This document shows, one piece after another, positions 55,267-63,963 of a stretch of 64,000 nt of DNA. The position numbers were made by a program, and so were the translations under genes. Within the stretch, counting starts at the first letter, position 1. Every line of letters begins with the position of its first letter. The notes under the pieces were generated by a model. The model was not told where the DNA came from, did not search any database, and was given only the letters and a program-made list of their open reading frames with translations. The DNA is from JADJOM01 sp046327715 (lineage in GTDB: Bacteria > Gemmatimonadota > Gemmatimonadetes > Gemmatimonadales > GWC2-71-9), in the NCBI GenBank assembly GCA_046327715.1, contig JAXLXY010000015.1:1-64000 (forward strand), in the 5' to 3' direction.

Positions 55267-58092
55267 TCACCACCCCAGCTGCACCTCCGCCCGGCTGTAG
55301 AGGAACCGTCCGTTGTAGCCGAAGGGGCTGGCGGCCGCCCACGGGAAGGTGCCGTAGTTGTTGTTGAACAGCTTGGCCGGGTCCGAGTTGGGATCCCCCG
55401 GATCGGTCGGGGTGTTCGACGATGGCTGGTCGGGATAGGTGTTGAAGATGTTCCGCGCCCCGACCGAGAGCTTGACCTGGTTGAAGCTGTAGCTGATCTC
55501 GGCGTCGAACAGGGTCTTGGCGCCGTAATTCTCGCGGCACAGGTCGCAGAAGCCCGGCTGGGCCGAGGAGAACTTGCCGTAGTACGAGGCGCGGGTGAGC
55601 GCGTGGAACCGCCCGCGGTCGTACACGGTGGTCAGGGTGCCCCGCCAGTCGGGCCGTTCCTCGGTGATGCCGATGTAGGTGACCGTGTCGATGAGGCCGG
55701 GCTCGGTGGAGGTGGCGAGCACCGACGGCAGCGGGTCGATGTGGGTGATCGTGTTCTTCGTGTAGTTCACCCCGGCGTCGAAGGTCAGGGTGCCGGAGAC
55801 CCCGGCCGGGACCCGCAGGCTCGCCGAGAGGTCGATGCCCTGGGTCCTGGTGTCGAGGCCATTGGTGAAGTACTGCACGCCGCCGACGCCGGTGAAGCCG
55901 TTGCGGGCCAGGATGGCGAGCGTGGTGTCGTCATCGAAGGTGGCGCCGAGCAGGATGCGGTCGTTGATCTTGATGTGGTAGACGTCGAGCGTGATCGTCA
56001 GGTTGTCGCGGGGAGTGACCGCGAGGCCGGCGCTCAGGTTGAGGGAGGTCTCTTCCTTGAGCGGCTTGGCGCCGAGGAGCTGCGACACCGGGTTGTCGGT
56101 GGGGTAGTTGCCCACCTCCACCAGCTGGCCGGCGATGTAGCTCGTGGTCAGGTGGCTGAAGTAGTTCTGGCTGAGGCCGGGCGCCCGGAAGCCGGTGCTC
56201 GCCGCGCCGCGGAGCACGAGCCGCTGGGTAGGCTGGAAGCGCAGGGCCAGCTTGCCCGACAGATTGGAGCCGAAGTCGGAGTAGTTCTCGAACCGGCTGG
56301 CGACGTTGGCCAGCACCTTGGGCGTCAGGTTGGTCTCGAGGTCGAGGTACGCGCCGGCGTTGGTGCGGGAGTGGTCGCTGGCGTCGCTCGGCGAGAAGCC
56401 GCCGAAGACCGAGGAGCCGCCGGGCGCGGGGCCGGCCGAGTCCTGGTCCAGGTGGTTGCCGTTCACCCAGGAGGCGAACTCGCCCTGCACGATCTTGAAC
56501 TGCTCGCGGCGCACCGCGCCGCCGACCGCGACGTTGACCGGGGCCGGCAGACCGAGGGAGAGCGCCTTGGCGAAGTTCACCGCGCCGATCGACTCCCGCC
56601 GCAGCAGGCGGCCGGCGAAGAACGAGGTCTGGTTGGGGATCCCCGGGTCGTCGCTGGTGCCGAGCAGGCTGTCGGCCCCCGGCGCGCAGGCGGTCACCAG
56701 GCAGGGCCCCAGCGAGGCGTTCAGGGTATTGCGCAGGTTGTAGTCAAACCGATTGACGCCGTAGGTGCCGCCGAAGTCGATGGCCCAGCCGGCCGCGCTG
56801 GTGCGCAGGCCGCCCGCGGCGGAGAAGTCCTCCACCGTGGGGTGGAACTCGGGCAGGAAGCCCTGGGGATAGATCTCCTGCCAGTTGCGGTTGCCGTCGA
56901 AGTAGCGCCAGTAGCCGTTGCCGGTGCCGATGCGGTGGCTGTAGCCGCCGAAGGCATACAGCTCGGTGCTCCCGGTGGCGCCCAGGGGCATGCGGAAGTT
57001 GGCGAAGGTCATCGCGTCCTTCTCGAAGCCGTCGCCCCAGTGGAGGTTGGGCTGGGGGAGGCTGTTCCGCTTGACCACGACCTCGCCATTCTTGTTGATG
57101 GAATCGGCGTTGCCGGCGGCGTCCACCAGGTAGGGGTCGGCCCAGGCCCGGTTGGTGGGCTCGCGCCGCTGGAACTCCCCGAAGAGGGCCAGCGACCCCC
57201 GGCCCAGCCCGATGCCCAGCCCGCCGTTGAGGTCCACGGTGGTGCCGTCGTTCTTGTAGCCCTTGCCGGTGACGTACTGGCCCGCGTTGGCGGTGAGGAA
57301 CGGGGCGAAGCGCCCTTCCTTGAGCACCACGTTGACCACGCCGGCGATCGCGTCGGAGCCGTACTGGGCCGCGGCGCCGTCGCGCAGGACCTCGATCCGT
57401 TCCACCGCGCCGCCCGGGATGGCGTTCATGTCCACCCCCGAGCTGCCGGCGCCCATGCCGTACGCGAAGGTGTTCACCACCGCCATCTGGTGCCGGCGCC
57501 AGCCGTTGACCAGCACCAGGGTATGGTCCGGCGAGAGGCCGCGCAGCGTGAAGGGGCGCATGATGTCGTTCGCGTCGGTGACGCTCTGGCGCGGGAAGTT
57601 CACCGAGGGCGCCAGGGCCTGCAGGATCTGGCTGGTCTCGGTGGTGCCCTGCTGGGCGATCTCCTCCGCGGTGAAGACGTCCACCGGCACCGCCAGCTCC
57701 TCCGCCGCGGTGTGCCGGCCGCGCGAGCCGATCACCACGTCGATCGGTGCCAGTTCCACCGCCGACCGGGCCAGGGTGAAGTCGCGCTGGGCCACGTCGC
57801 CCGCCGCGATTTCGAGGTTGGTCTCCAGCGGCGTGTACCCGATGGCGCGGACCCGGAGCGTCCGGGTGCCAGTGGGCAGCCCGCGCAGCACATAACGCCC
57901 GGTCGCCGCGGTGGTGGCGCGGAGCGTCGTACCGTCCACGGAAATGCTGGCCCCGGCGATCGCGGCGCCGGTGCTGTCCATCACCTTGCCTTGCACGCTG
58001 CCGGACTGGGCCGCCAGGGTGGATGGGGCGAGGAGCAACAGCAGGGACAGCCCGGCGCACAGGCCGAGCAGGCGGACCACGGAACGTGGCAT
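55267..58092 (-). CDS. TonB-dependent outer-membrane receptor
   Basis: 941 residues from ATG at 58092, with GGAGG upstream. Signal peptide cleaved near LAAQS (about residue 28). A carboxypeptidase-regulatory-like beta domain (about 30-110, VQGKVMDSTGAAIAGASISV) precedes the plug (about 125-235, VDVFTAEEIAQQ, LRGLSPDHTLVLVNG, VERIEVLRDGAAAQYG), and the beta barrel runs to the end. The C terminus SRAEVQLGW ends in an aromatic residue as barrels do. Substrate unknown. It is divergent from the DedA gene. Confidence 0.92.
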   Translation of the reverse strand: MPRSVVRLLGLCAGLSLLLLLAPSTLAAQSGSVQGKVMDSTGAAIAGASISVDGTTLRATTAATGRYVLRGLPTGTRTLRVRAIGYTPLETNLEIAAGDVAQRDFTLARSAVELAPIDVVIGSRGRHTAAEELAVPVDVFTAEEIAQQGTTETSQILQALAPSVNFPRQSVTDANDIMRPFTLRGLSPDHTLVLVNGWRRHQMAVVNTFAYGMGAGSSGVDMNAIPGGAVERIEVLRDGAAAQYGSDAIAGVVNVVLKEGRFAPFLTANAGQYVTGKGYKNDGTTVDLNGGLGIGLGRGSLALFGEFQRREPTNRAWADPYLVDAAGNADSINKNGEVVVKRNSLPQPNLHWGDGFEKDAMTFANFRMPLGATGSTELYAFGGYSHRIGTGNGYWRYFDGNRNWQEIYPQGFLPEFHPTVEDFSAAGGLRTSAAGWAIDFGGTYGVNRFDYNLRNTLNASLGPCLVTACAPGADSLLGTSDDPGIPNQTSFFAGRLLRRESIGAVNFAKALSLGLPAPVNVAVGGAVRREQFKIVQGEFASWVNGNHLDQDSAGPAPGGSSVFGGFSPSDASDHSRTNAGAYLDLETNLTPKVLANVASRFENYSDFGSNLSGKLALRFQPTQRLVLRGAASTGFRAPGLSQNYFSHLTTSYIAGQLVEVGNYPTDNPVSQLLGAKPLKEETSLNLSAGLAVTPRDNLTITLDVYHIKINDRILLGATFDDDTTLAILARNGFTGVGGVQYFTNGLDTRTQGIDLSASLRVPAGVSGTLTFDAGVNYTKNTITHIDPLPSVLATSTEPGLIDTVTYIGITEERPDWRGTLTTVYDRGRFHALTRASYYGKFSSAQPGFCDLCRENYGAKTLFDAEISYSFNQVKLSVGARNIFNTYPDQPSSNTPTDPGDPNSDPAKLFNNNYGTFPWAAASPFGYNGRFLYSRAEVQLGW

Positions 58093-58235
58093 CCGGACCT
58101 CCGAGGGGTAAGGCTGCTTGTCGGTGGGGAAGGGCCTCTCATCGGCGAGATTACGCCCGAATCGGGGGCGCGTCAAGCGATCGTCCGCCCCGCATGGCAC
58201 CCTGGCGGGCCGCCGATCGGGGGGAGGGGGCAACC

Positions 58236-58817
58236 GTGGAAGGGTTCGTGAGTCACTACGGCCTCGGGGCGCTCTTCCTGCTGGCCACCGTCGAGGGTGA
58301 TGCCAGCCTGGTGCTGGCGGGGGTCCTGGTCCACGCCGGCCTGCTGCCCCTGGCCGGCGCCATGGGCGCCGGCGCGGCCGGCAACCTCCTCGGCGACTGC
58401 GTCTGGTTCCTGGCCGGGCGCCGGCTCCGCGGTCACATCCGGGAGTCCCGCCTCTACCGGCTGGTCGGTCACCGGATCGAGTGGCTGGCCGGCCGGCTGG
58501 GACCCTGGCAGCTGCTGGCGGCCCGGGTAGTCTACGGCACCCGGAACGCCTCCATGCTCTTCTGGGGGCAGTTCGGGCTGCCGTTCCCCCGGTTCCTCGC
58601 GGTGGACACCCTCGGCTGTGCCCTGGCGGCGGTCGGGTATGTCCTGGCGGGACGCCTGCTCGGGCACGGTGCCACGGCGCTCGCCGGGGACCTGCGCCGC
58701 GCCGAGCACTGGCTGCTGGCAGTCGCCGGCTGTGTGGCGCTGGTGGCTGGGGTCAGCCGGGTGGCACGCCGCCGGCTGGAACGTCCCGGCCCGCCCTCCC
58801 CGGAAGATGGCCCATGA
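58236..58817 (+). CDS. DedA/SNARE-associated family membrane protein
   Basis: 193 residues from GTG, with GGGAGGGGG upstream. The start VEGFVSHYGLGALFLLATVEGDASL and the AGAMGAGAAGNLLGDCVWFLAGRR region fit DedA proteins, which help move lipids or hold membrane potential. The family core normally has G-x3-G-x3-Y near helix two; here GNLLGDCVWF takes that place. The last roughly 15 residues are charged. The substrate is unknown. Confidence 0.8.
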   Translation: MEGFVSHYGLGALFLLATVEGDASLVLAGVLVHAGLLPLAGAMGAGAAGNLLGDCVWFLAGRRLRGHIRESRLYRLVGHRIEWLAGRLGPWQLLAARVVYGTRNASMLFWGQFGLPFPRFLAVDTLGCALAAVGYVLAGRLLGHGATALAGDLRRAEHWLLAVAGCVALVAGVSRVARRRLERPGPPSPEDGP

Positions 58818-58855
58818 AAGTTGCGTAGGTGATTCAGTGTAGCGAAGTTACATCC

Positions 58856-59893
58856 ATGCCTCCGGCTCCCCTCGTGGCCGACCTCCGGGCCCGCAAGACC
58901 CCGGCGATCGCCCGCGCCATCTCGATGGTGGAGAATGCGCGGCCCGGCTTCGAGGAGTTGCTTTCCACCATCCATCCCACGCTTGGTCGCGCCTGGCGCA
59001 TCGGCATCACCGGCCCGCCGGGCGCCGGGAAGTCCACCCTGACCGAGCGCCTGGTCCAGGCCTACCGTGCCCAGGGACGTACCGTCGCCGTCGTGGCGGT
59101 GGACCCCACCAGTCCGTTCACGGGTGGCGCGCTGCTCGGGGACCGCATCCGGATGGAGTCGATCGCCCTCGACCCGGGGGTGTTCATCCGCTCCATGGCC
59201 ACGCGCGGTTCCCTGGGCGGGCTGGCCACCACCACCCGTGAGGTCTGCGACGTCCTCGACGCGGGGGGCTTCGACCGGATCCTGATCGAGACGGTGGGGG
59301 TGGGCCAGTCCGAGCTCGACGTGGCCCGCACGGCCGACTCCACGGTGCTGGTGCTGGTCCCCGAGTCGGGCGACGGCATCCAGACCCTCAAGTCCGGCAT
59401 CATGGAGATCGGCGACCTGTTCGTGGTCAACAAGGCCGACCGTCCCGGCGCCGACCGGCTGCGCCAGGAGATCGAGGTGACCCTCGGCATCCGGCACGGC
59501 AACGCCTTCCGCCACGTGAAGGCGCACCATGGGCCCGCGGTGACGGGGCCAGCGGCCGCCGCGGCGCCGGCGGCCGATCCGCCGGGATGGATGCCGCCGG
59601 TGCTCGGGACCATCGCCGCCAAGGGGGAGGGCACCGACGCCCTGGTGGCCGCGCTCGAGCGGCACCGGGCGCAGCTCGAGGCCACCGGCGAGCTCGAGGT
59701 GCGGCGCCGGCGCCGGCTGCACGACCGGACCCGCGAGCTGGTGGAGCGCGCCGCGCGGCAGTGGATCTGGCAGGAGAGCGGGGCGGAGCAGCTGATCCAG
59801 GAACAGCTGGATGCGGTCGTCGAGGGGCGCACCAGTCCGTACGAGGTGGCCGCCCTGGTGCTGGACGGACTCAAGCAGGGATCCCGCCTATGA
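58856..59893 (+). CDS. meaB: MeaB/ArgK-type GTPase, chaperone of B12-dependent mutase
   Basis: Protects and reloads adenosylcobalamin in the partner mutase. 345 residues from ATG at 58856; GTG at 58829 is an alternative. The P-loop is GITGPPGAGKSTLTE; VAVDPTSPFTGGALLGDRIRM, IETVGVGQSELDVA and VNKAD are G-protein motifs of this family. The DNA just before the start is AT-richer than average and may hold the promoter. It overlaps the mutase large-subunit gene as ATGA. Confidence 0.94.
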   Translation: MPPAPLVADLRARKTPAIARAISMVENARPGFEELLSTIHPTLGRAWRIGITGPPGAGKSTLTERLVQAYRAQGRTVAVVAVDPTSPFTGGALLGDRIRMESIALDPGVFIRSMATRGSLGGLATTTREVCDVLDAGGFDRILIETVGVGQSELDVARTADSTVLVLVPESGDGIQTLKSGIMEIGDLFVVNKADRPGADRLRQEIEVTLGIRHGNAFRHVKAHHGPAVTGPAAAAAPAADPPGWMPPVLGTIAAKGEGTDALVAALERHRAQLEATGELEVRRRRRLHDRTRELVERAARQWIWQESGAEQLIQEQLDAVVEGRTSPYEVAALVLDGLKQGSRL

Positions 59894-61596
59894 CCATTTC
59901 GCGGCCGGACGAAACGCAGGATCTCGCCCAGCGCATCGAGGCGCAGGAACGGGAGCTCGAGGCGCTGCGCCGGGAGGTCGCCGCCTGGCGCGCCGCCATG
60001 GCCAGCCAGGCCCTGCGCACCGACACGGACTTCAGCAGCTGGTCGGGGCGCAGCGTCGAGCCGGTGTACACGGTCCTCGACCTCCTCCGCACCCAGAAGG
60101 GGGGCCTGCCCGGCGAGTACCCCTACCTGCGCGGCATCCACCCCACCGGCTACCGCGGCAAGCTGTGGACGATGCGCCAGTTCGCCGGCTTCGGCACGGC
60201 CCAGGATACCAACGAGCGCTACAAGTTCCTGCTGGCGCGGGGCCAGACCGGTCTCTCGGTGGCGTTCGACTTTCCCACCCTCATGGGCTACGACTCCGAC
60301 CATCCCCGGTCGGAGGGCGAGGTGGGCAAGTGCGGCGTGGCGATCTCCAGCGCCCGCGACATGGAGGACCTCTTCGACGGGATCCCGCTCGACCAGGTCT
60401 CGACCTCGATGACCATCAATGGCCCGGCGGCCATGCTGTTCTGCTTCTACGTGGCCGCCGCGGAGCGCCAGGGCGTGGACATCGCCCGCCTGCAGGGCAC
60501 GATCCAGAATGACATGCTGAAGGAGTACATGGCCCAGCACGCCTGGATCTTCCCGGTGGAGCCGGCGCTCAAGGTCATCGTGGACCTCTTCGAGTGGGCC
60601 TCGGTCCACACCCCGAAGTGGAACACGATCTCGATCTCGGGCTACCACATCCGCGAGGCCGGGGCCACCGCCGCGCAGGAGCTGGCGTTCACCCTCGCCA
60701 ACGGCTTCTGCTACGTGGAGCACGGTCTCGAGCGCGGGCTCGACGTCGACGCGTTCGCCCCCCGGCTGTCGTTCTTCTGGGACGTCCACAACGACTTCTT
60801 CGAGGAGATCGCCAAGCTGCGCGCGGCGCGCCGCATCTGGGCCCGGACGATGCGGCAGAAGTACGGCGCCCGGAATCCCCGCAGCTGGCAGATGCGCTTC
60901 CACTGCCAGACGGCCGGGGTGTCACTCACCGCCCAGCAGCCGCACAACAACATCGTGCGGGTGGCGTACCAGGGACTGGCCGCGGTGCTCGGGGGCACCC
61001 AGTCGCTGCACACCAATGCCCTCGACGAGACCCTGGCGCTGCCCACCGAGGAGTCGGTGCGGATCGCGCTGCGCACCCAGCAGATCCTGGCGTACGAGAC
61101 GGGCGTCCCCAACGTGGCCGATCCGCTGGGCGGTTCCTACTACGTGGAGGCGCTGACCGACGGCCTGGAACGGGAGGCGGCGGGGCTCTTCGCCGAGATC
61201 GAGGCCCAGGGCGGCGTGGTGCGGGCCATCGAGGGGGGCTGGTTCCAGCGCCAGATCGCGCAGTCGGCGTCGCGGTTCCAGCAGGAGGTGGAGCAGGGCC
61301 GGCGGGTGGTGGTGGGGCTCAACCAGTTCGCCGAGGAGGAGGAGCCGCCGGTCGCCATCCTCAAGATCGGCGGGGACGCGGAGCGGCAGCAGCGCGCGCG
61401 GATGGCGGCGCTCCGCGGGAGCCGGGACCAGGCCCGGGTGGAGGCCGCCCTCGAGGCCCTCCGCGCCGCGGCGGTGGACGGGCGGAACGTCATTCCCCTC
61501 ATGCTCGATTGCGCCCGGGCATACGCGACCCTCTTCGAGATCCGGCACGTGCTCGAGGGGGTCTACGGGACCTATCGGGAGCCCGTGTTCTTCTGA
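59890..61596 (+). CDS. icmA: Acyl-CoA mutase large subunit (methylmalonyl-CoA mutase family, isobutyryl-CoA mutase-like)
   Basis: Adenosylcobalamin-dependent carbon-skeleton mutase, substrate-binding TIM-barrel subunit without the B12 domain. 568 residues, the length of split IcmA. Aligned by eye to methylmalonyl-CoA mutase (P. freudenreichii numbering), Tyr89 in RQYAGF is Phe98 (MRQFAGFG), and the carboxylate-binding Arg207 is Gln216 (KEYMAQHAWIFP). Gln197 and His244 are kept as Gln206 and His253. Phe plus Gln is the isobutyryl-CoA mutase pair. The Asp of 2-hydroxyisobutyryl-CoA mutase is Ala125 here. So isobutyryl-CoA/butyryl-CoA interconversion is likelier than methylmalonyl-CoA. The B12-binding subunit is three genes downstream. 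Confidence 0.88.
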   Translation: MTISRPDETQDLAQRIEAQERELEALRREVAAWRAAMASQALRTDTDFSSWSGRSVEPVYTVLDLLRTQKGGLPGEYPYLRGIHPTGYRGKLWTMRQFAGFGTAQDTNERYKFLLARGQTGLSVAFDFPTLMGYDSDHPRSEGEVGKCGVAISSARDMEDLFDGIPLDQVSTSMTINGPAAMLFCFYVAAAERQGVDIARLQGTIQNDMLKEYMAQHAWIFPVEPALKVIVDLFEWASVHTPKWNTISISGYHIREAGATAAQELAFTLANGFCYVEHGLERGLDVDAFAPRLSFFWDVHNDFFEEIAKLRAARRIWARTMRQKYGARNPRSWQMRFHCQTAGVSLTAQQPHNNIVRVAYQGLAAVLGGTQSLHTNALDETLALPTEESVRIALRTQQILAYETGVPNVADPLGGSYYVEALTDGLEREAAGLFAEIEAQGGVVRAIEGGWFQRQIAQSASRFQQEVEQGRRVVVGLNQFAEEEEPPVAILKIGGDAERQQRARMAALRGSRDQARVEAALEALRAAAVDGRNVIPLMLDCARAYATLFEIRHVLEGVYGTYREPVFF

Positions 61597-61610
61597 ACCC
61601 GCGGCGTCCC

Positions 61611-61644
61611 GACGGCAGTCCCGGACCACGGGTCCGGGGCCGTC
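61611..61644 (+). promoter_or_regulatory. Two-part intercistronic hairpin after the mutase gene
   Basis: The outer stem GACGGC/GCCGTC encloses an inner stem CCCGGACC-ACG-GGTCCGGG: 14 pairs in total with a three-base bulge. No T-run follows. It may attenuate read-through from the mutase into the next three genes. Confidence 0.5.
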
Positions 61645-61673
61645 CGGCGCCGCCTTCGCACTGACGTGGACCC

Positions 61674-62828
61674 ATGACGAACCCAGACATCAAGAAGCTC
61701 CTGACCCGGCTCACCCGTCTGCGGACCGATGAGCACCGGATCGTCACCTGCTACCTCAAGGTCGAGCCCCGGGACCGGGCGCGCGGCAAGTACGTCATCA
61801 AGCTCAAGAACCGGATCCGCGAGGTGGAGCAGGCGCTCGACGGCCTCGACCTCCCCCGCGGGGTGCGCGAGGAGGTGCAGGCCGACCTCAAGCGCATCTT
61901 CGACCAGCTGCGGGAGCCGGCGCGCCTCCCGGCCTCCCAGGGTGTGGCGGTCTTCGCCTGCGGGCCGCTCAAGCTCTTCGAACTGGTGGGGCTGCCGAGC
62001 GTGCACCGCTCCCGGCTCGCCGTGGACCGCACGCCGCTGGTCCGCGAGCTCGCCTCGGTGGAGGACGAGATCGGCAGTCTGCTGACCGTGGTGCTCGACC
62101 GCACCGCGGCCCGGCTGTTCGAGGTCACGGCGTTCGGCGCCGAGGAACTCGACGGCATCAAGGCCGACAGCACCCGTGGCGGCCGCTTCCACAGCGATCG
62201 GCAGGGCTCGCCCGGCCAGGGGGAGTCGCAGTTCAACAACCGCATCCGCGAGGAGAAGCAGCGGCACTACGCCGCGATCGCCGAACGGCTCTTCGCGCAT
62301 CACCGGAAGCGGCCGGTGCACGGCATCGTGCTCGCCGGGCCGGGCAAGGAGGCCGGGGCGGTCGCCGCGTTCCTCCATCCCTACCTGGCCGAACGGCTCA
62401 TGGGAGTGGTGAGCCTCAACCCCAAGGACGCCAAGACCGCGGTGGTGTACGAGGCCACCCTGGCGGCGCGCGCGGAGTACGAGCGGGAGGCCGAGCGGCA
62501 CGTGGCGCACGGCCTGGCCGACGCGCTGGGCCAGGGCTGGGCCGTGGACGGCTTCGAGGGCACCCTCCGGGCCCTTGGCCGCGGGCAGGTGCGCACCCTG
62601 CTGGTCGACGCCGACGCCCAGGGCCCCGGCTACCGCTCCGGCCGCACCGGACGGCTGGCGCTCCAGGAACGGGAGCTGCGCGCCGATGGCGACGTGGTGC
62701 CGGTCCTCGACATCGTCGACGAGGCCATCGAGGAGGCCCTCCGCCAGCGGGTCGAGGTCGAGGTGGTGTATGACGACGAGGCCCGCCAGTCCGTGGCGAG
62801 CCTCGCCGGGCTGCTCCGCTTCCGGTGA
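61674..62828 (+). CDS. Bacterial release-factor-like (eRF1-domain, baeRF) protein
   Basis: 384 residues, cytoplasmic. The start IKKLLTRLTRLRTDEHRIVTCYLKVEPRDRARG and the middle LTVVLDRTAARLFEV, HGIVLAGPGKEAGAVAAF and VRTLLVDADAQGPGY follow the bacterial archaeo-eukaryotic release-factor-like families, which are proposed to act on stalled ribosomes. A GGQ-type loop is not obvious; GSPGQGESQFNNRIREEKQ lies where it would be expected. Its link to the mutase is unclear. It overlaps the HAD gene as GTGA. Confidence 0.68.
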   Translation: MTNPDIKKLLTRLTRLRTDEHRIVTCYLKVEPRDRARGKYVIKLKNRIREVEQALDGLDLPRGVREEVQADLKRIFDQLREPARLPASQGVAVFACGPLKLFELVGLPSVHRSRLAVDRTPLVRELASVEDEIGSLLTVVLDRTAARLFEVTAFGAEELDGIKADSTRGGRFHSDRQGSPGQGESQFNNRIREEKQRHYAAIAERLFAHHRKRPVHGIVLAGPGKEAGAVAAFLHPYLAERLMGVVSLNPKDAKTAVVYEATLAARAEYEREAERHVAHGLADALGQGWAVDGFEGTLRALGRGQVRTLLVDADAQGPGYRSGRTGRLALQERELRADGDVVPVLDIVDEAIEEALRQRVEVEVVYDDEARQSVASLAGLLRFR

Positions 62829-63523
62829 GCCTGCGCGCCGTCCTGTTCGACGCCGGCAACACGCTCGTCTCGCTCGACTACCCGCGGCTCGCCGCCGCGG
62901 TGGGCCGCGCGACGGGCGTGCCCCTCACCGGTCCCGGCCTCGCCGCGCAGGCCGGACCGGCGGCGCTTGCGCTGGAGCAGGGCGAGACCTCCGACCGTGA
63001 GCGCGCCTCGCGGTACCTCGAGCTGCTGTTCCGGCTCGCCGGGGTGCCGCCGGAGCAGAACGAGGTGGTTCGCGACACCCTGCTTGCCCTGCACCGGGAA
63101 CGGCACCTGTGGGGCGCGATCGACCCGGCCACTGCCCCGGCGCTGGGCCGGCTCCGCCATGCCGGGCTGCGGCTGGCCGTCGTCTCCAACAGCGATGGCC
63201 GGGCCGAGGAGGCGCTGGCGGTGGCAGGCATCCGTGACGCCTTCGAGCTGGTGATCGACTCGCAGCTCGTCGGGGTGGAGAAGCCGGACCCGCGGATCTT
63301 CGCGATCGCGCTGGAGCGCCTCGGCCTCCCGCCGGCCGCGGCGCTGTACGTAGGCGACATCTACGAGGTAGACGTGGTCGGCGCCCGGCGCGCCGGTCTC
63401 GACGTGATCCTGCTCGACCCGCTCGGCCTCCATGCCGGGCGGGACGTGCGCACCGCGCCCAGCGTGGCCGCGGTGGCCGACCTGCTGCTCGACGCTGACG
63501 GACAGGTTCAACCCGGGGACTGA
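62825..63523 (+). CDS. HAD-superfamily hydrolase
   Basis: 232 residues from GTG. HAD motif I is LFDAGNTLVSL: the second Asp of DxD is replaced (DAGNT), as in several haloacid-dehalogenase-like and phosphatase branches. Motif II is AVVSNSDGR, motif III is Lys in VEKPDPRIF, and motif IV is YVGDIYEVDVVGA. The substrate cannot be told. It lies one base before the B12-binding subunit gene and may repair or clear a phosphorylated metabolite. Confidence 0.85.
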   Translation: MSLRAVLFDAGNTLVSLDYPRLAAAVGRATGVPLTGPGLAAQAGPAALALEQGETSDRERASRYLELLFRLAGVPPEQNEVVRDTLLALHRERHLWGAIDPATAPALGRLRHAGLRLAVVSNSDGRAEEALAVAGIRDAFELVIDSQLVGVEKPDPRIFAIALERLGLPPAAALYVGDIYEVDVVGARRAGLDVILLDPLGLHAGRDVRTAPSVAAVADLLLDADGQVQPGD

Positions 63524-63524
63524 C

Positions 63525-63959
63525 ATGGTGGCTCAGCTCGACAAGAAACCGCTCTCCCGCCCGATCCGGGTCCTGGTGGCCAAGCCGGGCCTCGACGGGC
63601 ACGACCGCGGCGCCAAGGTCGTCGCCGCCGCCCTCCGCGACGCCGGGATGGAGGTCGTCTACACCGGCCTGCACCAGACCCCGGAGATGATCGCCAGCGC
63701 GGCCGTGCAGGAGGACGTCGACGTGGTGGGACTCTCGATCCTCTCCGGCGCGCACATGACCCTCTTCCCGCGGGTGCGCACCCTGCTCGATGAGGCCGGC
63801 CGGCCCGACATCCTCCTGACCGGCGGCGGGATCATCCCCGACGACGACGCCCAGGCGCTGGAGCGCGCGGGCGTCGGCCGGCTGTTCGGGCCCGGCACCC
63901 CCACGGGCGACCTCATCGCCTACATCCAGGGCTGGGCTGCCGACCACCTCAAGGACTAG
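63525..63959 (+). CDS. icmB: Cobalamin-binding small subunit of acyl-CoA mutase
   Basis: 144 residues, the size of separate IcmB/McmB subunits. The B12 motif is KPGLDGHDRGAK (Asp24, axial His26, Gly29), followed by VGLSILSGAHMTLFPRV and LLTGGGIIPDDDAQAL. It completes the adenosylcobalamin mutase with the large subunit at 59890-61596, although a release-factor-like and a HAD gene are inserted between them. Confidence 0.93.
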   Translation: MVAQLDKKPLSRPIRVLVAKPGLDGHDRGAKVVAAALRDAGMEVVYTGLHQTPEMIASAAVQEDVDVVGLSILSGAHMTLFPRVRTLLDEAGRPDILLTGGGIIPDDDAQALERAGVGRLFGPGTPTGDLIAYIQGWAADHLKD

Positions 63960-63963
63960 CCTC

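Noticed and set aside
55603..58251. Plus-strand open frame of 882 codons opposite the TonB receptor
   Set aside because: Composition is that of an antisense shadow; the receptor frame has signal peptide, plug and barrel features.
58818..58855. Cobalamin riboswitch ahead of meaB
   Set aside because: The gap is only 38 bases, too short for a B12 aptamer, and no B12-box sequence is visible.
59890..61596. Calling the mutase a plain methylmalonyl-CoA mutase
   Set aside because: The Arg that holds the substrate carboxylate is Gln and the key Tyr is Phe, the pair known from isobutyryl-CoA mutase.
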